In this document: positions 1 to 5,886 of the stretch, in pieces
Numbering within the stretch: position 1 is the first letter of the stretch
Layout: the number at the start of each line of letters is the position of its first letter
Assembly: GCA_008501785.1 (NCBI GenBank)
Contig: QQUD01000004.1
Location: forward strand, 1 to 8,391
Direction of reading: 5' to 3'
DNA length: 8,391 nucleotides
Origin: Chloroflexota bacterium
Lineage (GTDB): Bacteria > Chloroflexota > Anaerolineae > Promineifilales > Promineifilaceae
Translations under genes and position numbers: made by a program
Notes under the pieces: generated by a model
What the model was told of the DNA's origin: nothing
Databases searched by the model: none
The model's input: only the letters and a program-made list of their open reading frames with translations

Positions 1-2
1 TG

Positions 3-596
3 TATTTTGATTGCAAACAAAGCTTGATTTTCCCAAACAACGGCACGCCAGGATGGATTATTGGTCCACCAAAGACAGATTTCGTTTCACTCCCTGTTGC
101 ATTGCGACCACAGTCTGTTTTTGTTCATGCGCCGACCACCACAGCACCCGCCTATGAGCTATTTTACTGGTCAGGAGATGTAGATGTAGCCAATGTGATG
201 ACTGCATGGCCTGGGGGTGTTTCGTTAGCTAATGGGGTGGCTTTAAAACGGCCGTTTCCCATCAACCACACCGCCAACTTCCTCGGCTACCAACAAAACA
301 ACACAACCTGGCTCACCGCCTGGCAAGTCGAAAGCACACCCACCGAACCACTTTCGATGATGGCACATTTGCAGGGGTCAGAAACGGCCGTTCAAGTCGC
401 CGACGGCCTCGGTTTCAGCAGTGATCAATGGCAGCCAGGAGATGTGATTGTGCAGCAGCATGTTTTTGAGGGGGGTGAAACGGCCGTTTTCCTCCGCACC
501 GGCCTCTACAACTACGTTTCAGGCAAACAACTCCCCCTCGACAATCAATCCGACACAACCTTTCAACTTTTGCCCACTACCAATGAAAAACCGTAG
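3..596 (+). CDS. C-terminal part of a large protein, probably a membrane glycosyltransferase-like protein (partial at left edge)
   Basis: The frame is open from base 3, so the gene enters from the left; the TTG at 24 is only the first possible start inside the window and is probably internal. The visible 197 residues have no membrane segment. They contain a strand-rich domain with W-Q-P-G-D at about 143-147, followed by G-L-Y-N and a G-K-Q-L-P-L end. This pattern, a strand with WxPGE/D, then RTGLY and SGxxLPL, is what I know from beta-sandwich domains at the C-terminus of long Chloroflexota dolichyl-phosphate-mannose-type (GT-C) glycosyltransferases; the membrane part would lie outside the window. 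The reaction cannot be read from this fragment. Three ACGGCCGT words lie within it, two translated as E-T-A-V and one as R-P. It is followed by trmO on the same strand after a 55-base gap. Confidence 0.7.
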   Translation, partial: YFDCKQSLIFPNNGTPGWIIGPPKTDFVSLPVALRPQSVFVHAPTTTAPAYELFYWSGDVDVANVMTAWPGGVSLANGVALKRPFPINHTANFLGYQQNNTTWLTAWQVESTPTEPLSMMAHLQGSETAVQVADGLGFSSDQWQPGDVIVQQHVFEGGETAVFLRTGLYNYVSGKQLPLDNQSDTTFQLLPTTNEKP

Positions 597-606
597 CGCG
601 ATTTGC

Positions 607-635
607 TAATTCGCGTATCGAATTACCAATTCGAT
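607..635. repeat. Overlapping AATTCG/CGAATT inverted repeats upstream of trmO
   Basis: AATTCG occurs at 608-613 and 628-633, and its reverse complement at 619-624. The middle copy can pair either with the left one (7-bp stem 607-613/619-625, loop of five) or with the right one (8-bp stem 617-624/628-635, loop of three). The two hairpins exclude each other. No T-run follows, so this is not a classical terminator. The trmO ribosome binding site (AAGGA, 641-645) lies six bases after the right-hand stem. Confidence 0.55.
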
Positions 636-651
636 TTACAAAGGAATAAAC

Positions 652-1122
652 ATGATTCAGCCAATTGGTATTATCCACTCACCATTCAAACAGCTAGAAA
701 ACATGCCCATTCAACCCAAAGGCGCACAAGAAATTCTGGGTCAGGTCGAACTGTTCCCAGATTTTGCGGCAGGTCTGAAAGATTTAGAAGGGTTCAGCCA
801 CATATATCTAATTACCCATTTTCACAAAGCGCAACGCGAATCGCTCACAGTGGTGCCATTCATGGACGATGTACCGCGTGGCGTATTTGCCACACGTTCA
901 CCGCTGCGACCCAACCATATTGGGCTGTCCATCGTTGAGCTCGTCGAAGTCAATGAAAATGTGGTGACGATTAAAGGGGTCGATGTACTAGACGGCACGC
1001 CGTTGTTGGACATCAAGCCATACATCGCCCGCTTTGATCACGTCAACGACAGTCGATCTGGTTGGATGCAAGCATCCGCAGCTGAGGTGAAAAATAAAAG
1101 GTCCGACACCCGTTTTGTGTGA
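652..1122 (+). CDS. trmO: tRNA (N6-threonylcarbamoyladenosine(37)-N6)-methyltransferase TrmO, short form
   Basis: TrmO (formerly TsaA/YaeB, UPF0066) uses S-adenosylmethionine to methylate t6A at position 37 of ANN-decoding tRNAs, chiefly tRNA-Thr, in the cytoplasm. The 156-residue product shows the family blocks in order: an N-terminal IGIIHSPF strand (5-12), D-L-E-G-F-S-H (44-50), G-V-F-A-T-R-S-P followed by R-P-N-H-I-G-L-S (77-93), and D-G-T-P-L-L-D-I-K-P-Y (114-124). It lacks the extra C-terminal domain of the roughly 235-residue E. coli protein, matching the short architecture found in archaea and many bacteria. The start is ATG with AAGGA six bases upstream. The last 15 residues or so are polar and variable. 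It converges on the aminotransferase gene with 70 bases between the stop codons. Assignment to the family is firm; tRNA specificity is by homology. Confidence 0.92.
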   Translation: MIQPIGIIHSPFKQLENMPIQPKGAQEILGQVELFPDFAAGLKDLEGFSHIYLITHFHKAQRESLTVVPFMDDVPRGVFATRSPLRPNHIGLSIVELVEVNENVVTIKGVDVLDGTPLLDIKPYIARFDHVNDSRSGWMQASAAEVKNKRSDTRFV

Positions 1123-1142
1123 GAGAGAAACGGCCGTATCAA

Positions 1143-1185
1143 CAAAAAAGGACGAACAACACAAAACCATTCGTGCTATTCGTCC
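1143..1185 (-). terminator. Rho-independent terminator of the aspartate aminotransferase gene
   Basis: Read on the minus strand, GGACGAA (1185-1179) pairs with TTCGTCC (1156-1150), leaving a 22-base loop, and is followed directly by six T (1149-1144). It begins 8 bases after the aminotransferase stop codon. The stem is short and the loop large, so efficiency is uncertain, but position, orientation and T-run all fit. Confidence 0.65.
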
Positions 1186-1200
1186 ATTCGTTTTATTCGT
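1169..1200. repeat. Four near-tandem copies of ATTCGT
   Basis: ATTCGT starts at 1169, 1178, 1186 and 1195, a spacing of 9, 8 and 9 bases. The array straddles the aminotransferase stop codon (TAA on the minus strand, 1193-1195), and its second copy supplies one arm of the terminator stem. The fourth copy overlaps the last coding residues. Confidence 0.7.
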
Positions 1201-2449
1201 GGTTCGCTTCATATTCTGCCGAAGCCAGCTTCACACAAACCGCCACCACAGCCATCGCCTGCGCCACCTCAGCCACCGGCGGGCGACTTGGCGACAAACG
1301 AATATTGCTGTTATTCGGGTCTTCGCCACGCGGATAGGTTGCACCAGCGGGCGTCAGCGCCACCCCCGCTTCCTTCGCCAACGCCACCACACGATCTGCT
1401 ACCGGCAGCTTCGTATCCAGACTGACAAAGTAACCACCATTCGGTTTCGTCCAGGTTGCCAACCCCGTGCCATCCAGCTCATTCGACAGCGCTTCGTAAA
1501 CTGCATTGAATTTTGGCGCTAAAATGGCCGCATGTGCCTTCATCAAACCATCAATGCCACCCGGATAGCTGTTGATAAACTTCACATGACGATACTGCTC
1601 AACCTTGTTCGGACCAATCGCCTGTAAACCCATCAACTTACCAATAAAATCAATATTTGCTTCACTGGCAGCCATAAACCCGATGCCACCACTGGAAAAT
1701 GTCACTTTGGACGTCGAGCCAAACAAGTAAACACGATCAGGGTTGCCGGCTGCCTCACAAGCACGCAGCAAATTCAATGGTTTTTCTGGCGTATCGGTTA
1801 GATGATGAATCACATAAGCATCATCGGCAAAAATGGTAAAGTCAGAAGCGGCCGTTTTCATTGCAGCCAACCGCTTTACCACCTCATCCGACACCGAATC
1901 GCCAGTTGGATTACTATAGGTCGGCACAAACATAATGCCTTTTACCGAAGCATCAGAAGCTGCCAACTTCTCAACCGCATCCATATCAGGACCATCTGGC
2001 GTCATGTTTACCGGCAACATTTCAAAACCCAGTGCATCGAGCACTTTAAAATGGCGATCATACCCTGGAACCGTCACAATCATCTTTGGAGATTGTCCTA
2101 TCCAGGGAGCATCACTGTGCAACAATCCTTTGAGCAGCGCCCACATCAGATTATTAGCCATCAAGCGTAGGCTGGCGTTATTGCCCACAATCATCTCCTC
2201 TGGCTTAACACCCAACACAGACGCAAATAGTTCTCGCGCTTCTGGCAAGCCTGCAATACCACCGGGGTAATTGCGAATCGCGACACCACTCGGGGTCACC
2301 ACATCTTGCGCATCAACAATCGTCAACATCCCGTTTGACAGATCAAAATCTTGATCACTGGGCTGACCACGCTGCAAATTTAACTGCAATCCAATTGATA
2401 TAAACTTTTCATAGCGAGCACGAATATTTTCTAACGTTTCAACTGTCAT
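1193..2449 (-). CDS. aspT: Aspartate aminotransferase, class Ic (AspT type), PLP-dependent
   Basis: It is predicted to transfer the amino group between aspartate and 2-oxoglutarate, giving oxaloacetate and glutamate, in the cytoplasm. The 418-residue product follows the Corynebacterium glutamicum AspT subgroup closely: L-Q-R-G-Q-P (25-30), R-N-Y-P-G-G (59-64), P-G-Y-D-R-H-F (128-134), D-G-P-D-M-D-A-V-E (152-160), S-N-P-T-G (179-183), D-D-A-Y (209-212), S-T-S-K with PLP lysine K248, I-G-P-N-K-V (278-283) and N-I-R-L-S-P with substrate-carboxylate arginine R384. It therefore belongs to fold type I. An ATG eight codons further upstream (2473) is possible, but the ATG at 2449 has a near-perfect GGAGGAG 4 bases ahead, so I chose it. 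A terminator follows at 1185-1143. The substrate is inferred from subgroup membership; another amino-acid specificity is possible. Confidence 0.88.
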   Translation of the reverse strand: MTVETLENIRARYEKFISIGLQLNLQRGQPSDQDFDLSNGMLTIVDAQDVVTPSGVAIRNYPGGIAGLPEARELFASVLGVKPEEMIVGNNASLRLMANNLMWALLKGLLHSDAPWIGQSPKMIVTVPGYDRHFKVLDALGFEMLPVNMTPDGPDMDAVEKLAASDASVKGIMFVPTYSNPTGDSVSDEVVKRLAAMKTAASDFTIFADDAYVIHHLTDTPEKPLNLLRACEAAGNPDRVYLFGSTSKVTFSSGGIGFMAASEANIDFIGKLMGLQAIGPNKVEQYRHVKFINSYPGGIDGLMKAHAAILAPKFNAVYEALSNELDGTGLATWTKPNGGYFVSLDTKLPVADRVVALAKEAGVALTPAGATYPRGEDPNNSNIRLSPSRPPVAEVAQAMAVVAVCVKLASAEYEANHE

Positions 2450-2453
2450 CTTT

Positions 2454-2460
2454 CTCCTCC
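2454..2460 (-). promoter_or_regulatory. Strong Shine-Dalgarno that decides the aminotransferase start
   Basis: On the minus strand the bases read GGAGGAG, 4 bases before the ATG at 2449-2447. No comparable site precedes the alternative ATG at 2473, which would place this sequence inside the coding region. Confidence 0.85.
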
Positions 2461-2672
2461 AAGCATTTATCATGCATAGTCAAAATTTTTATGCTGGGCG
2501 GAAAGTGGATTGTAGTGGGGGTTACTTGGCAAAATCTTCACACCTTACAGTCAAAATCTTGCTACTCTAAAACGGCGCCCTTTGTAGCACAATCCGATTA
2601 TTAATCAAATTCTTTTGCCAGTAGGTTAAAAGTAGTATACCTTTGAGGTTTAAATATTTTTTGCATGATAAT

Positions 2673-2755
2673 CGTTCAGGTGCGACGCACTTTTCCCAAA
2701 GGAATGTGCCACAACAATACCGTTTGAAAGTGCGTCGCACCTCAGAGACTGAACG
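2673..2755. repeat. Large inverted repeat with operator-like arms upstream of the thioesterase gene
   Basis: The 16-bp arm 2678-2693 (AGGTGCGACGCACTTT) is matched perfectly by its reverse complement at 2727-2742, with a 33-base loop. Each arm is itself a dyad, GTGCG-N-CGCAC (2680-2690 and 2730-2740). A second, outer inverted pair, CGTTCAG (2673-2679) and CTGAACG (2749-2755), frames the element. It ends 29 bases before the thioesterase ATG. It could be a tandem operator for a dimeric regulator, or a small palindromic mobile repeat. Confidence 0.75.
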
Positions 2756-2784
2756 CTTACTTTGCAAGTTAAAATGGAGTTCTT

Positions 2785-3228
2785 ATGAGCCAGACAAACT
2801 ATCCATTTGAAGGCAAAATTGAAGTCACATTCCGGGACATTGACGCGATGGGTTTTGTCAATAATGCAGTGTTTTTTACCTACCTTGAAACGGTACGCAT
2901 CAAATATGTCTCCCGCATTTTCGAGCAAAATGATATTTTAGACTTAGATTTGCCGCTCATTTTGGTTGAAGCAACTTGTACCTATCATTCTCCAGCACTG
3001 TTGGGGGAAACGCTAGCCGTTGGTGTGGGGCTTTCTCGGTTTGGCACCAAAAGCTTTGATTTATTGTACCGCATTGAGGGGGAAGACGGCCGTTTAATAG
3101 CCACCGGCAAAACCATCCAGGTCATGTACGATTACAATACCCAAAGCGCCTTCCCCATCCCAGAAGATATAAAAACACGGGTCCAAAATTATCAAGGTGA
3201 CTGGCAAGACTTACTCAATCATGAGTAA
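2785..3228 (+). CDS. Acyl-CoA thioesterase of the 4HBT/YbgC hotdog family
   Basis: Hydrolyses an acyl-CoA thioester in the cytoplasm; the substrate cannot be read from sequence. The 147-residue length is typical of single-hotdog 4-hydroxybenzoyl-CoA-thioesterase-like proteins. The signature R-D-I-D-A-M-G-F-V-N-N (17-27) holds the catalytic aspartate D20 and the conserved Gly and Asn, followed by the long central helix with Y-L-E (33-35). Later strands carry T-Y-H-S-P (about residue 70) and the G-K-T-I-Q-V-M-Y strand (about 108-115) usual for the family. The ATG has TGGAG five bases upstream. It is the first plus-strand gene after the divergent spacer, and no terminator is visible before the DsbA gene 149 bases downstream, so shared transcription is possible. 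One ACGGCCGT word encodes part of D-G-R-L. Confidence 0.88.
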   Translation: MSQTNYPFEGKIEVTFRDIDAMGFVNNAVFFTYLETVRIKYVSRIFEQNDILDLDLPLILVEATCTYHSPALLGETLAVGVGLSRFGTKSFDLLYRIEGEDGRLIATGKTIQVMYDYNTQSAFPIPEDIKTRVQNYQGDWQDLLNHE

Positions 3229-3310
3229 ATCAAACTCCCACTTGTTACAAAATCATATCTCGTTAGAATAGTGACGCGAAAATCCTAGAGGAAATAGAAG
3301 GCTGGGGATG

Positions 3311-3326
3311 GAAAACGGCCGTTTTC
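3311..3326. repeat. Intergenic 16-bp perfect palindrome around ACGGCCGT
   Basis: GAAAACGGCCGTTTTC is a perfect palindrome in the spacer ahead of the DsbA gene, enclosed by GGATGG (3306-3311) and CCATCC (3335-3340). No T-run follows, so I do not call it a terminator. It is one of 11 copies of the octamer described separately. Confidence 0.8.
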
Positions 3327-3377
3327 GTTCCAATCCATCCACATTCCAGGCCAAAACCAAACACAATCGAGGGAGTA

Positions 3378-4058
3378 ATGGCTAAAAAATCATCAAGAAG
3401 AAAATCATCACGACAATCCCAAAGAAAAACAAACTGGACCGTCATCTACGGTGTGATTGCTGCTGGCGTCATATTGCTGGGTGGTCTCCTATACCTTTCC
3501 TTACAAACTGGCGAAATCGTCACCATTCCCATACGGTGCGAAGACGATGCAGCACTTTGTGTAACCAAAGGTGAGGCAAATGCCCCCGTCACCATCGTCG
3601 AAATATTAGATTTCGGCTGCAACCATTGTCAGGCATTTCACCAAGAAACAGCCCCACTAATCGACGCTCAATATGTAGAAAATGGCGACGTGAAATTTGT
3701 CATGTACCCCTACGCACTCAGCGGAAACACATTACCGGGCACCAACGCCGCATTATGTGCTGAAGAACAAGATGCTTACTTTGCATTTACAGATGCCTTG
3801 TTTGATCAATTTGGTCAACCCGATTACCTGACAAGTGAAAGCATCATACGTGCTGGTGAGACCGCTGGTGTGGAAATGACATCATTTACACAATGTGTTA
3901 GCGAAGGCAGATACAATGACGTTATCCAGGAAAACATGAGCGTTGCCCGCAATAATCGCATCAACAGTACACCAAACTTCTTTGTCAACGGCGAAAAATT
4001 GGAAGGCAACCAACCTTTTTCAATCTTCCAACAGCGCATCGAAAGCTATCTGAATTAA
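3378..4058 (+). CDS. DsbA-like thioredoxin-fold disulfide oxidoreductase, membrane anchored
   Basis: Introduces disulfides into proteins outside the cytoplasmic membrane. The 226-residue product begins with a lysine/arginine-rich cytoplasmic tail (1-18), then one membrane segment (about 21-42) that serves as an uncleaved anchor, then a DsbA/BdbD-type domain (thioredoxin_4-like). The active site is F-G-C-N-H-C (C81, C84), and the cis-proline loop is S-T-P-N-F-F-V-N-G with P199. Four further cysteines (C54, C61, C127, C173) probably form structural disulfides. The ATG follows a GAGGGAG sequence. The gene ends 3 bases before a VKOR-family gene, its expected electron acceptor. The fold and active site are clear; oxidase rather than isomerase function is inferred from the partner. 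Confidence 0.93.
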   Translation: MAKKSSRRKSSRQSQRKTNWTVIYGVIAAGVILLGGLLYLSLQTGEIVTIPIRCEDDAALCVTKGEANAPVTIVEILDFGCNHCQAFHQETAPLIDAQYVENGDVKFVMYPYALSGNTLPGTNAALCAEEQDAYFAFTDALFDQFGQPDYLTSESIIRAGETAGVEMTSFTQCVSEGRYNDVIQENMSVARNNRINSTPNFFVNGEKLEGNQPFSIFQQRIESYLN

Positions 4059-4061
4059 ATT

Positions 4062-4508
4062 ATGCTCATCGATAAATGGCAATTACGAATTATTCAACTG
4101 TTCTCAGTGGCGGGTATTGTTGTTGCATTCTACCTGATGCTGTTTCATGATGGCAGTTTGGTATCAGCCTGTGGAACCAGCACGTGGTTCGATTGTGGCG
4201 AAGTCAGCGGACCAGGTGCGCCCTACGCCTCTATCGGGCCCATCCCGGTTGCTTTAATTGGTTTAATTGGGTACATCGCCATGTTTTTGGCGATCTGGCT
4301 TGATGACTGGATTCCGCTGCTGAGTGATTATCTGCCCGAAATTATGGTCGGCATGTCATCTCTCGCACTTGTGTTCACCCTGTGGCTAACAGGACTTGAA
4401 CTGTTTATGATCGGTGCATTCTGTCAATATTGTGTGGTTTCGGCCGTTTTCATTATCATTATTTTCGGACTGGCAATCAGCTACCTACGATCTATAAATA
4501 GCGATTAA
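4062..4508 (+). CDS. Vitamin K epoxide reductase (VKOR) family membrane protein
   Basis: VKOR homologues take electrons from a reduced DsbA-like protein and pass them to quinone, replacing DsbB. The 148 residues form four membrane helices (about 9-28, 58-78, 94-114 and 117-142). The first loop carries C37 and C45, the pair that exchanges with the partner; the C-Q-Y-C motif (C121, C124) in the last helix is the quinone-side redox centre. The conserved Y-A-S-I-G-P-I-P-V-A-L-I-G-L block (55-68) includes the family serine S57. There is no thioredoxin domain fused to it; that function comes from the gene just upstream. With a 3-base gap and no clear ribosome binding site, translation is probably coupled to the DsbA gene. 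A strong terminator follows. Confidence 0.93.
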   Translation: MLIDKWQLRIIQLFSVAGIVVAFYLMLFHDGSLVSACGTSTWFDCGEVSGPGAPYASIGPIPVALIGLIGYIAMFLAIWLDDWIPLLSDYLPEIMVGMSSLALVFTLWLTGLELFMIGAFCQYCVVSAVFIIIIFGLAISYLRSINSD

Positions 4509-4512
4509 AAAA

Positions 4513-4557
4513 AGCTATTAACCTTTGGCCATTAGCTCTTATTCTGGGCTAATAGCT
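4513..4557. repeat. AGCTATTA / TTAGCT short-repeat spacer
   Basis: AGCTATTA (4513-4520) and its reverse complement TAATAGCT (4550-4557) flank a second nested pair, ATTAGC (4531-4536) and GCTAAT (4548-4553); the right arms overlap, so the two hairpins compete. It lies just after the VKOR stop codon. Confidence 0.55.
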
Positions 4558-4570
4558 CAATACAAACAAC

Positions 4571-4617
4571 AATAGCGGACTACAAATCAATTTGCAGTCC
4601 GCTATTTATTTTTATTC
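4571..4617 (+). terminator. Rho-independent terminator of the DsbA-VKOR operon
   Basis: AATAGCGGACT (4571-4581) pairs perfectly with AGTCCGCTATT (4596-4606), 11 bp, and CAAAT/ATTTG can extend the stem inside after one mismatch. A T-rich tract (TTTATTTTTATT, up to about 4616) follows on the plus strand. On the minus strand the stem is followed by a weaker T-rich stretch, so it may also act as a backup for the converging ribosomal protein operon. Confidence 0.88.
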
Positions 4618-4636
4618 AAATCACAAATTTTCAGAA

Positions 4637-4664
4637 CGAAAATTAAATTACCGTCTGCGGTAAT
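4637..4664 (-). terminator. Probable terminator of the rpsR-V4R-rpmB-rpmG operon
   Basis: On the minus strand ATTACCG (4664-4658) and CGGTAAT (4653-4647) form a 7-bp stem with a four-base loop, followed by TTAATTTTC. It starts three bases after the rpmG stop codon. A competing hairpin, CGGTAA (4658-4663) with TTACCG (4667-4672), would sequester the rpmG stop codon instead. The stem is AT-rich, so strength is uncertain. Confidence 0.55.
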
Positions 4665-4666
4665 AA

Positions 4667-4831
4667 TTACCGGGTTTCGCGGTAAACAACGTGACGACGT
4701 AAAATGGGGTCGTACTTTTTCAGTTCCAATCGCTGCGGGTTGTTGCGACGATTTTTAAATGTGATGTACATGTGAGAACTTTCAGTGCTGCGCATCTTAA
4801 TGACACCGCGAACGCCTTTTTTCTTAGCCAT
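4667..4831 (-). CDS. rpmG: 50S ribosomal protein L33, cysteine-free form
   Basis: The 54-residue product starts M-A-K-K-K-G-V-R and has the family core [19 protein letters not shown] followed by R-E-T-R at the end. L33 sits near the E site of the large subunit. The four zinc-ligand cysteines of the C+ type (two CxxC pairs) are all absent: S-T-E-S replaces the first and D-P-I-L the second. It is therefore the zinc-independent C- type. AAAGGAG lies about seven bases ahead of the ATG. It is the last gene of the minus-strand cluster, 59 bases after rpmB, followed by a probable terminator. Confidence 0.95.
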   Translation of the reverse strand: MAKKKGVRGVIKMRSTESSHMYITFKNRRNNPQRLELKKYDPILRRHVVYRETR

Positions 4832-4850
4832 GTCGCTCTCCTTTTAGCAA

Positions 4851-4880
4851 TTAGCTGTCAGCCCATCAGCTTTCAGCTAA
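4851..4880. repeat. AGCTGA-type short repeats between rpmB and rpmG
   Basis: On the minus strand the spacer is a run of degenerate AGCTGA/AGCTAA units. The outer units TTAGCTG (4851-4857) and CAGCTAA (4874-4880) are inverted repeats, with inner GCTG/CAGC pairs. The sequence could form a weak hairpin just upstream of the rpmG ribosome binding site. No T-run follows. Confidence 0.5.
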
Positions 4881-4890
4881 AACAAATTTG

Positions 4891-5133
4891 TTAGGATGTT
4901 ACGTCCTTGAGGGACAATCCTTGTTTACGCAAATATGGCATCAAACCAATTTTGTCGACGGTGCGCATGGCGCGGACCGACATTTTAATGCGTACGGTGC
5001 GATCCAGTTCTGGAATATACACACGCTTGGATTGAATATTTGGCATAAACCGACGCTTGGTTTTCTTTTGGGAAAACGAAACGTTGTGACCGGTCAGTGG
5101 GCCTTTTCCGCTTAGTTTACATTTCCGAGACAT
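4891..5133 (-). CDS. rpmB: 50S ribosomal protein L28
   Basis: The 80-residue product has the L28 signature K-G-P-L-T-G-H-N-V-S (10-19), then T-K-R-R-F-M-P-N-I (25-33) and I-K-M-S-V-R-A-M-R-T-V-D-K-I-G-L (49-64). L28 is a late-assembling large-subunit protein. C+ forms carry a four-cysteine zinc ribbon; here only C5 remains, so it is a zinc-independent type. The ATG has GAGGT eight bases upstream. It lies between the V4R gene (63-base gap) and rpmG (59-base gap) in one orientation, consistent with one transcript. Confidence 0.95.
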   Translation of the reverse strand: MSRKCKLSGKGPLTGHNVSFSQKKTKRRFMPNIQSKRVYIPELDRTVRIKMSVRAMRTVDKIGLMPYLRKQGLSLKDVTS

Positions 5134-5159
5134 GATATTCTACCTCAATATCGTTTCAA

Positions 5160-5184
5160 TTCAGTACAGCATCGCTGCCCTGAA
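5160..5184 (-). repeat. Small hairpin between the V4R gene and rpmB
   Basis: TTCAG (5160-5164) pairs with CTGAA (5180-5184) and, after a two-by-two internal loop, CAGC (5167-5170) pairs with GCTG (5174-5177). No T-run follows. It could be a processing or stability element within the operon, or chance. Confidence 0.35.
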
Positions 5185-5196
5185 TCAAACCTTTCG

Positions 5197-5826
5197 CTAT
5201 TTCAACGGTTCCTTGTAAATGATGTAACGTCCGATGTCGTCTCCCTGAGCCATACAGGTCTTCATATCCACCCGTAACGTATGGCCACCAGAAACCCACT
5301 GCACCGCTTCTTGCAATAACCCCAATCCAAAGTAGCAAACAGGATGATCTTCTTTCCTGTTCCAACACATCGGGCATTGCTCAAGCGTATAGATGAAGTG
5401 ATCCCCTTCATCTGTGACATTGGAAATCTGGTCAGAAAACTGTGAAAAAATACGTCCGAGAGCTGGCAGACCAATCTTTAACTTGCTGTTTAACGGCAAG
5501 ACGCGAAAAGCCAAATCACCAATCCCCACTAAAGCGCCCACACCCTTCAACCCGTTTTCAAAGGTGGCACGACCAGCTCGAATCGCCAGTCCTCGACCAC
5601 CACGTGGTCCATACATTTCCTCTAATGCAATCTGCAAGGCTGTCAGATCAGCAAAAGAGAACTGCTTTTCCAGGTTATTCGGCGGACGCTCATTAATATA
5701 TTTTTCAAGTTTCGCCAGACGTAAAACTGCGTGCAGACCATTTTTACCCATCACCTCTTGTAACGCGTCAATAATGATACGTCCAAATTTATTGGGATAG
5801 TATAAATCTTGTTCGTCAGGTGACAT
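5197..5826 (-). CDS. V4R-domain protein with a four-cysteine putative metal site, function unknown
   Basis: The 209-residue product has a C-terminal V4R domain (4-vinyl reductase fold, related to heme-NO-binding-like domains): C-P-M-C (C151, C154), C-Y-F-G-L-G (C164), and K-T-C-M-A-Q-G-D (C191), ending in a R-Y-I-I-Y-K strand. This is the usual cysteine layout that binds a metal, probably zinc. The N-terminal 130 residues are mostly helical and include a conserved-looking E-M-Y-G-P-R-G-G-R-G-L-A-I-R-A-G (70-85), which resembles the region preceding V4R in other bacterial proteins. V4R proteins bind small hydrophobic ligands or metals and act in bacteriochlorophyll synthesis, degradation of aromatics or regulation; none of these fits the neighbourhood. 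It sits between rpsR (60 bases upstream) and rpmB (63 bases downstream). The ATG has a modest GAAAGG-type site. Domain call good, role unknown. Confidence 0.8.
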   Translation of the reverse strand: MSPDEQDLYYPNKFGRIIIDALQEVMGKNGLHAVLRLAKLEKYINERPPNNLEKQFSFADLTALQIALEEMYGPRGGRGLAIRAGRATFENGLKGVGALVGIGDLAFRVLPLNSKLKIGLPALGRIFSQFSDQISNVTDEGDHFIYTLEQCPMCWNRKEDHPVCYFGLGLLQEAVQWVSGGHTLRVDMKTCMAQGDDIGRYIIYKEPLK

Positions 5827-5886
5827 GATGGCTGCCTTTCTTTATGGTCTATCAGTTTTTAATAATTACACCGTTACTAAGAATGT

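Larger units (their letters stand above)
2450..2784. other. Divergent intergenic region between the aminotransferase and thioesterase genes
   Basis: This 335-base spacer must hold promoters for both directions, but I cannot name a convincing -35/-10 pair. It contains AGTCAAAAT twice in the same orientation (2478-2486 and 2549-2557), a GCATA/TATGC inverted repeat around AAAATTTT (2474-2494), and the large inverted repeat at 2673-2755. Two minus-strand open frames here lack ribosome binding sites and family features, so I do not treat them as genes. Confidence 0.6.

Noticed and set aside
603..938. Plus-strand frame overlapping trmO
   Set aside because: It lies in another frame of trmO, lacks a ribosome binding site and has the composition of a shadow frame.
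2615..2641. TTGCCA and TATACC as a thioesterase promoter
   Set aside because: The spacing is only 15 bases and the -10 match is poor; not reported as a feature.
2567..2928. Two minus-strand open frames opposite the thioesterase start and the divergent spacer
   Set aside because: No ribosome binding sites, no family features, and they run through the inverted repeat and the antisense of a well-supported gene.
3311..3326. GAAAACGGCCGTTTTC as a terminator of the thioesterase gene
   Set aside because: No T-run follows and the same word appears inside coding regions, so it is better explained as the dispersed octamer.
5414..5800. Plus-strand frames opposite the V4R gene
   Set aside because: Antisense to a gene with clear domain and operon support; no ribosome binding sites or motifs.
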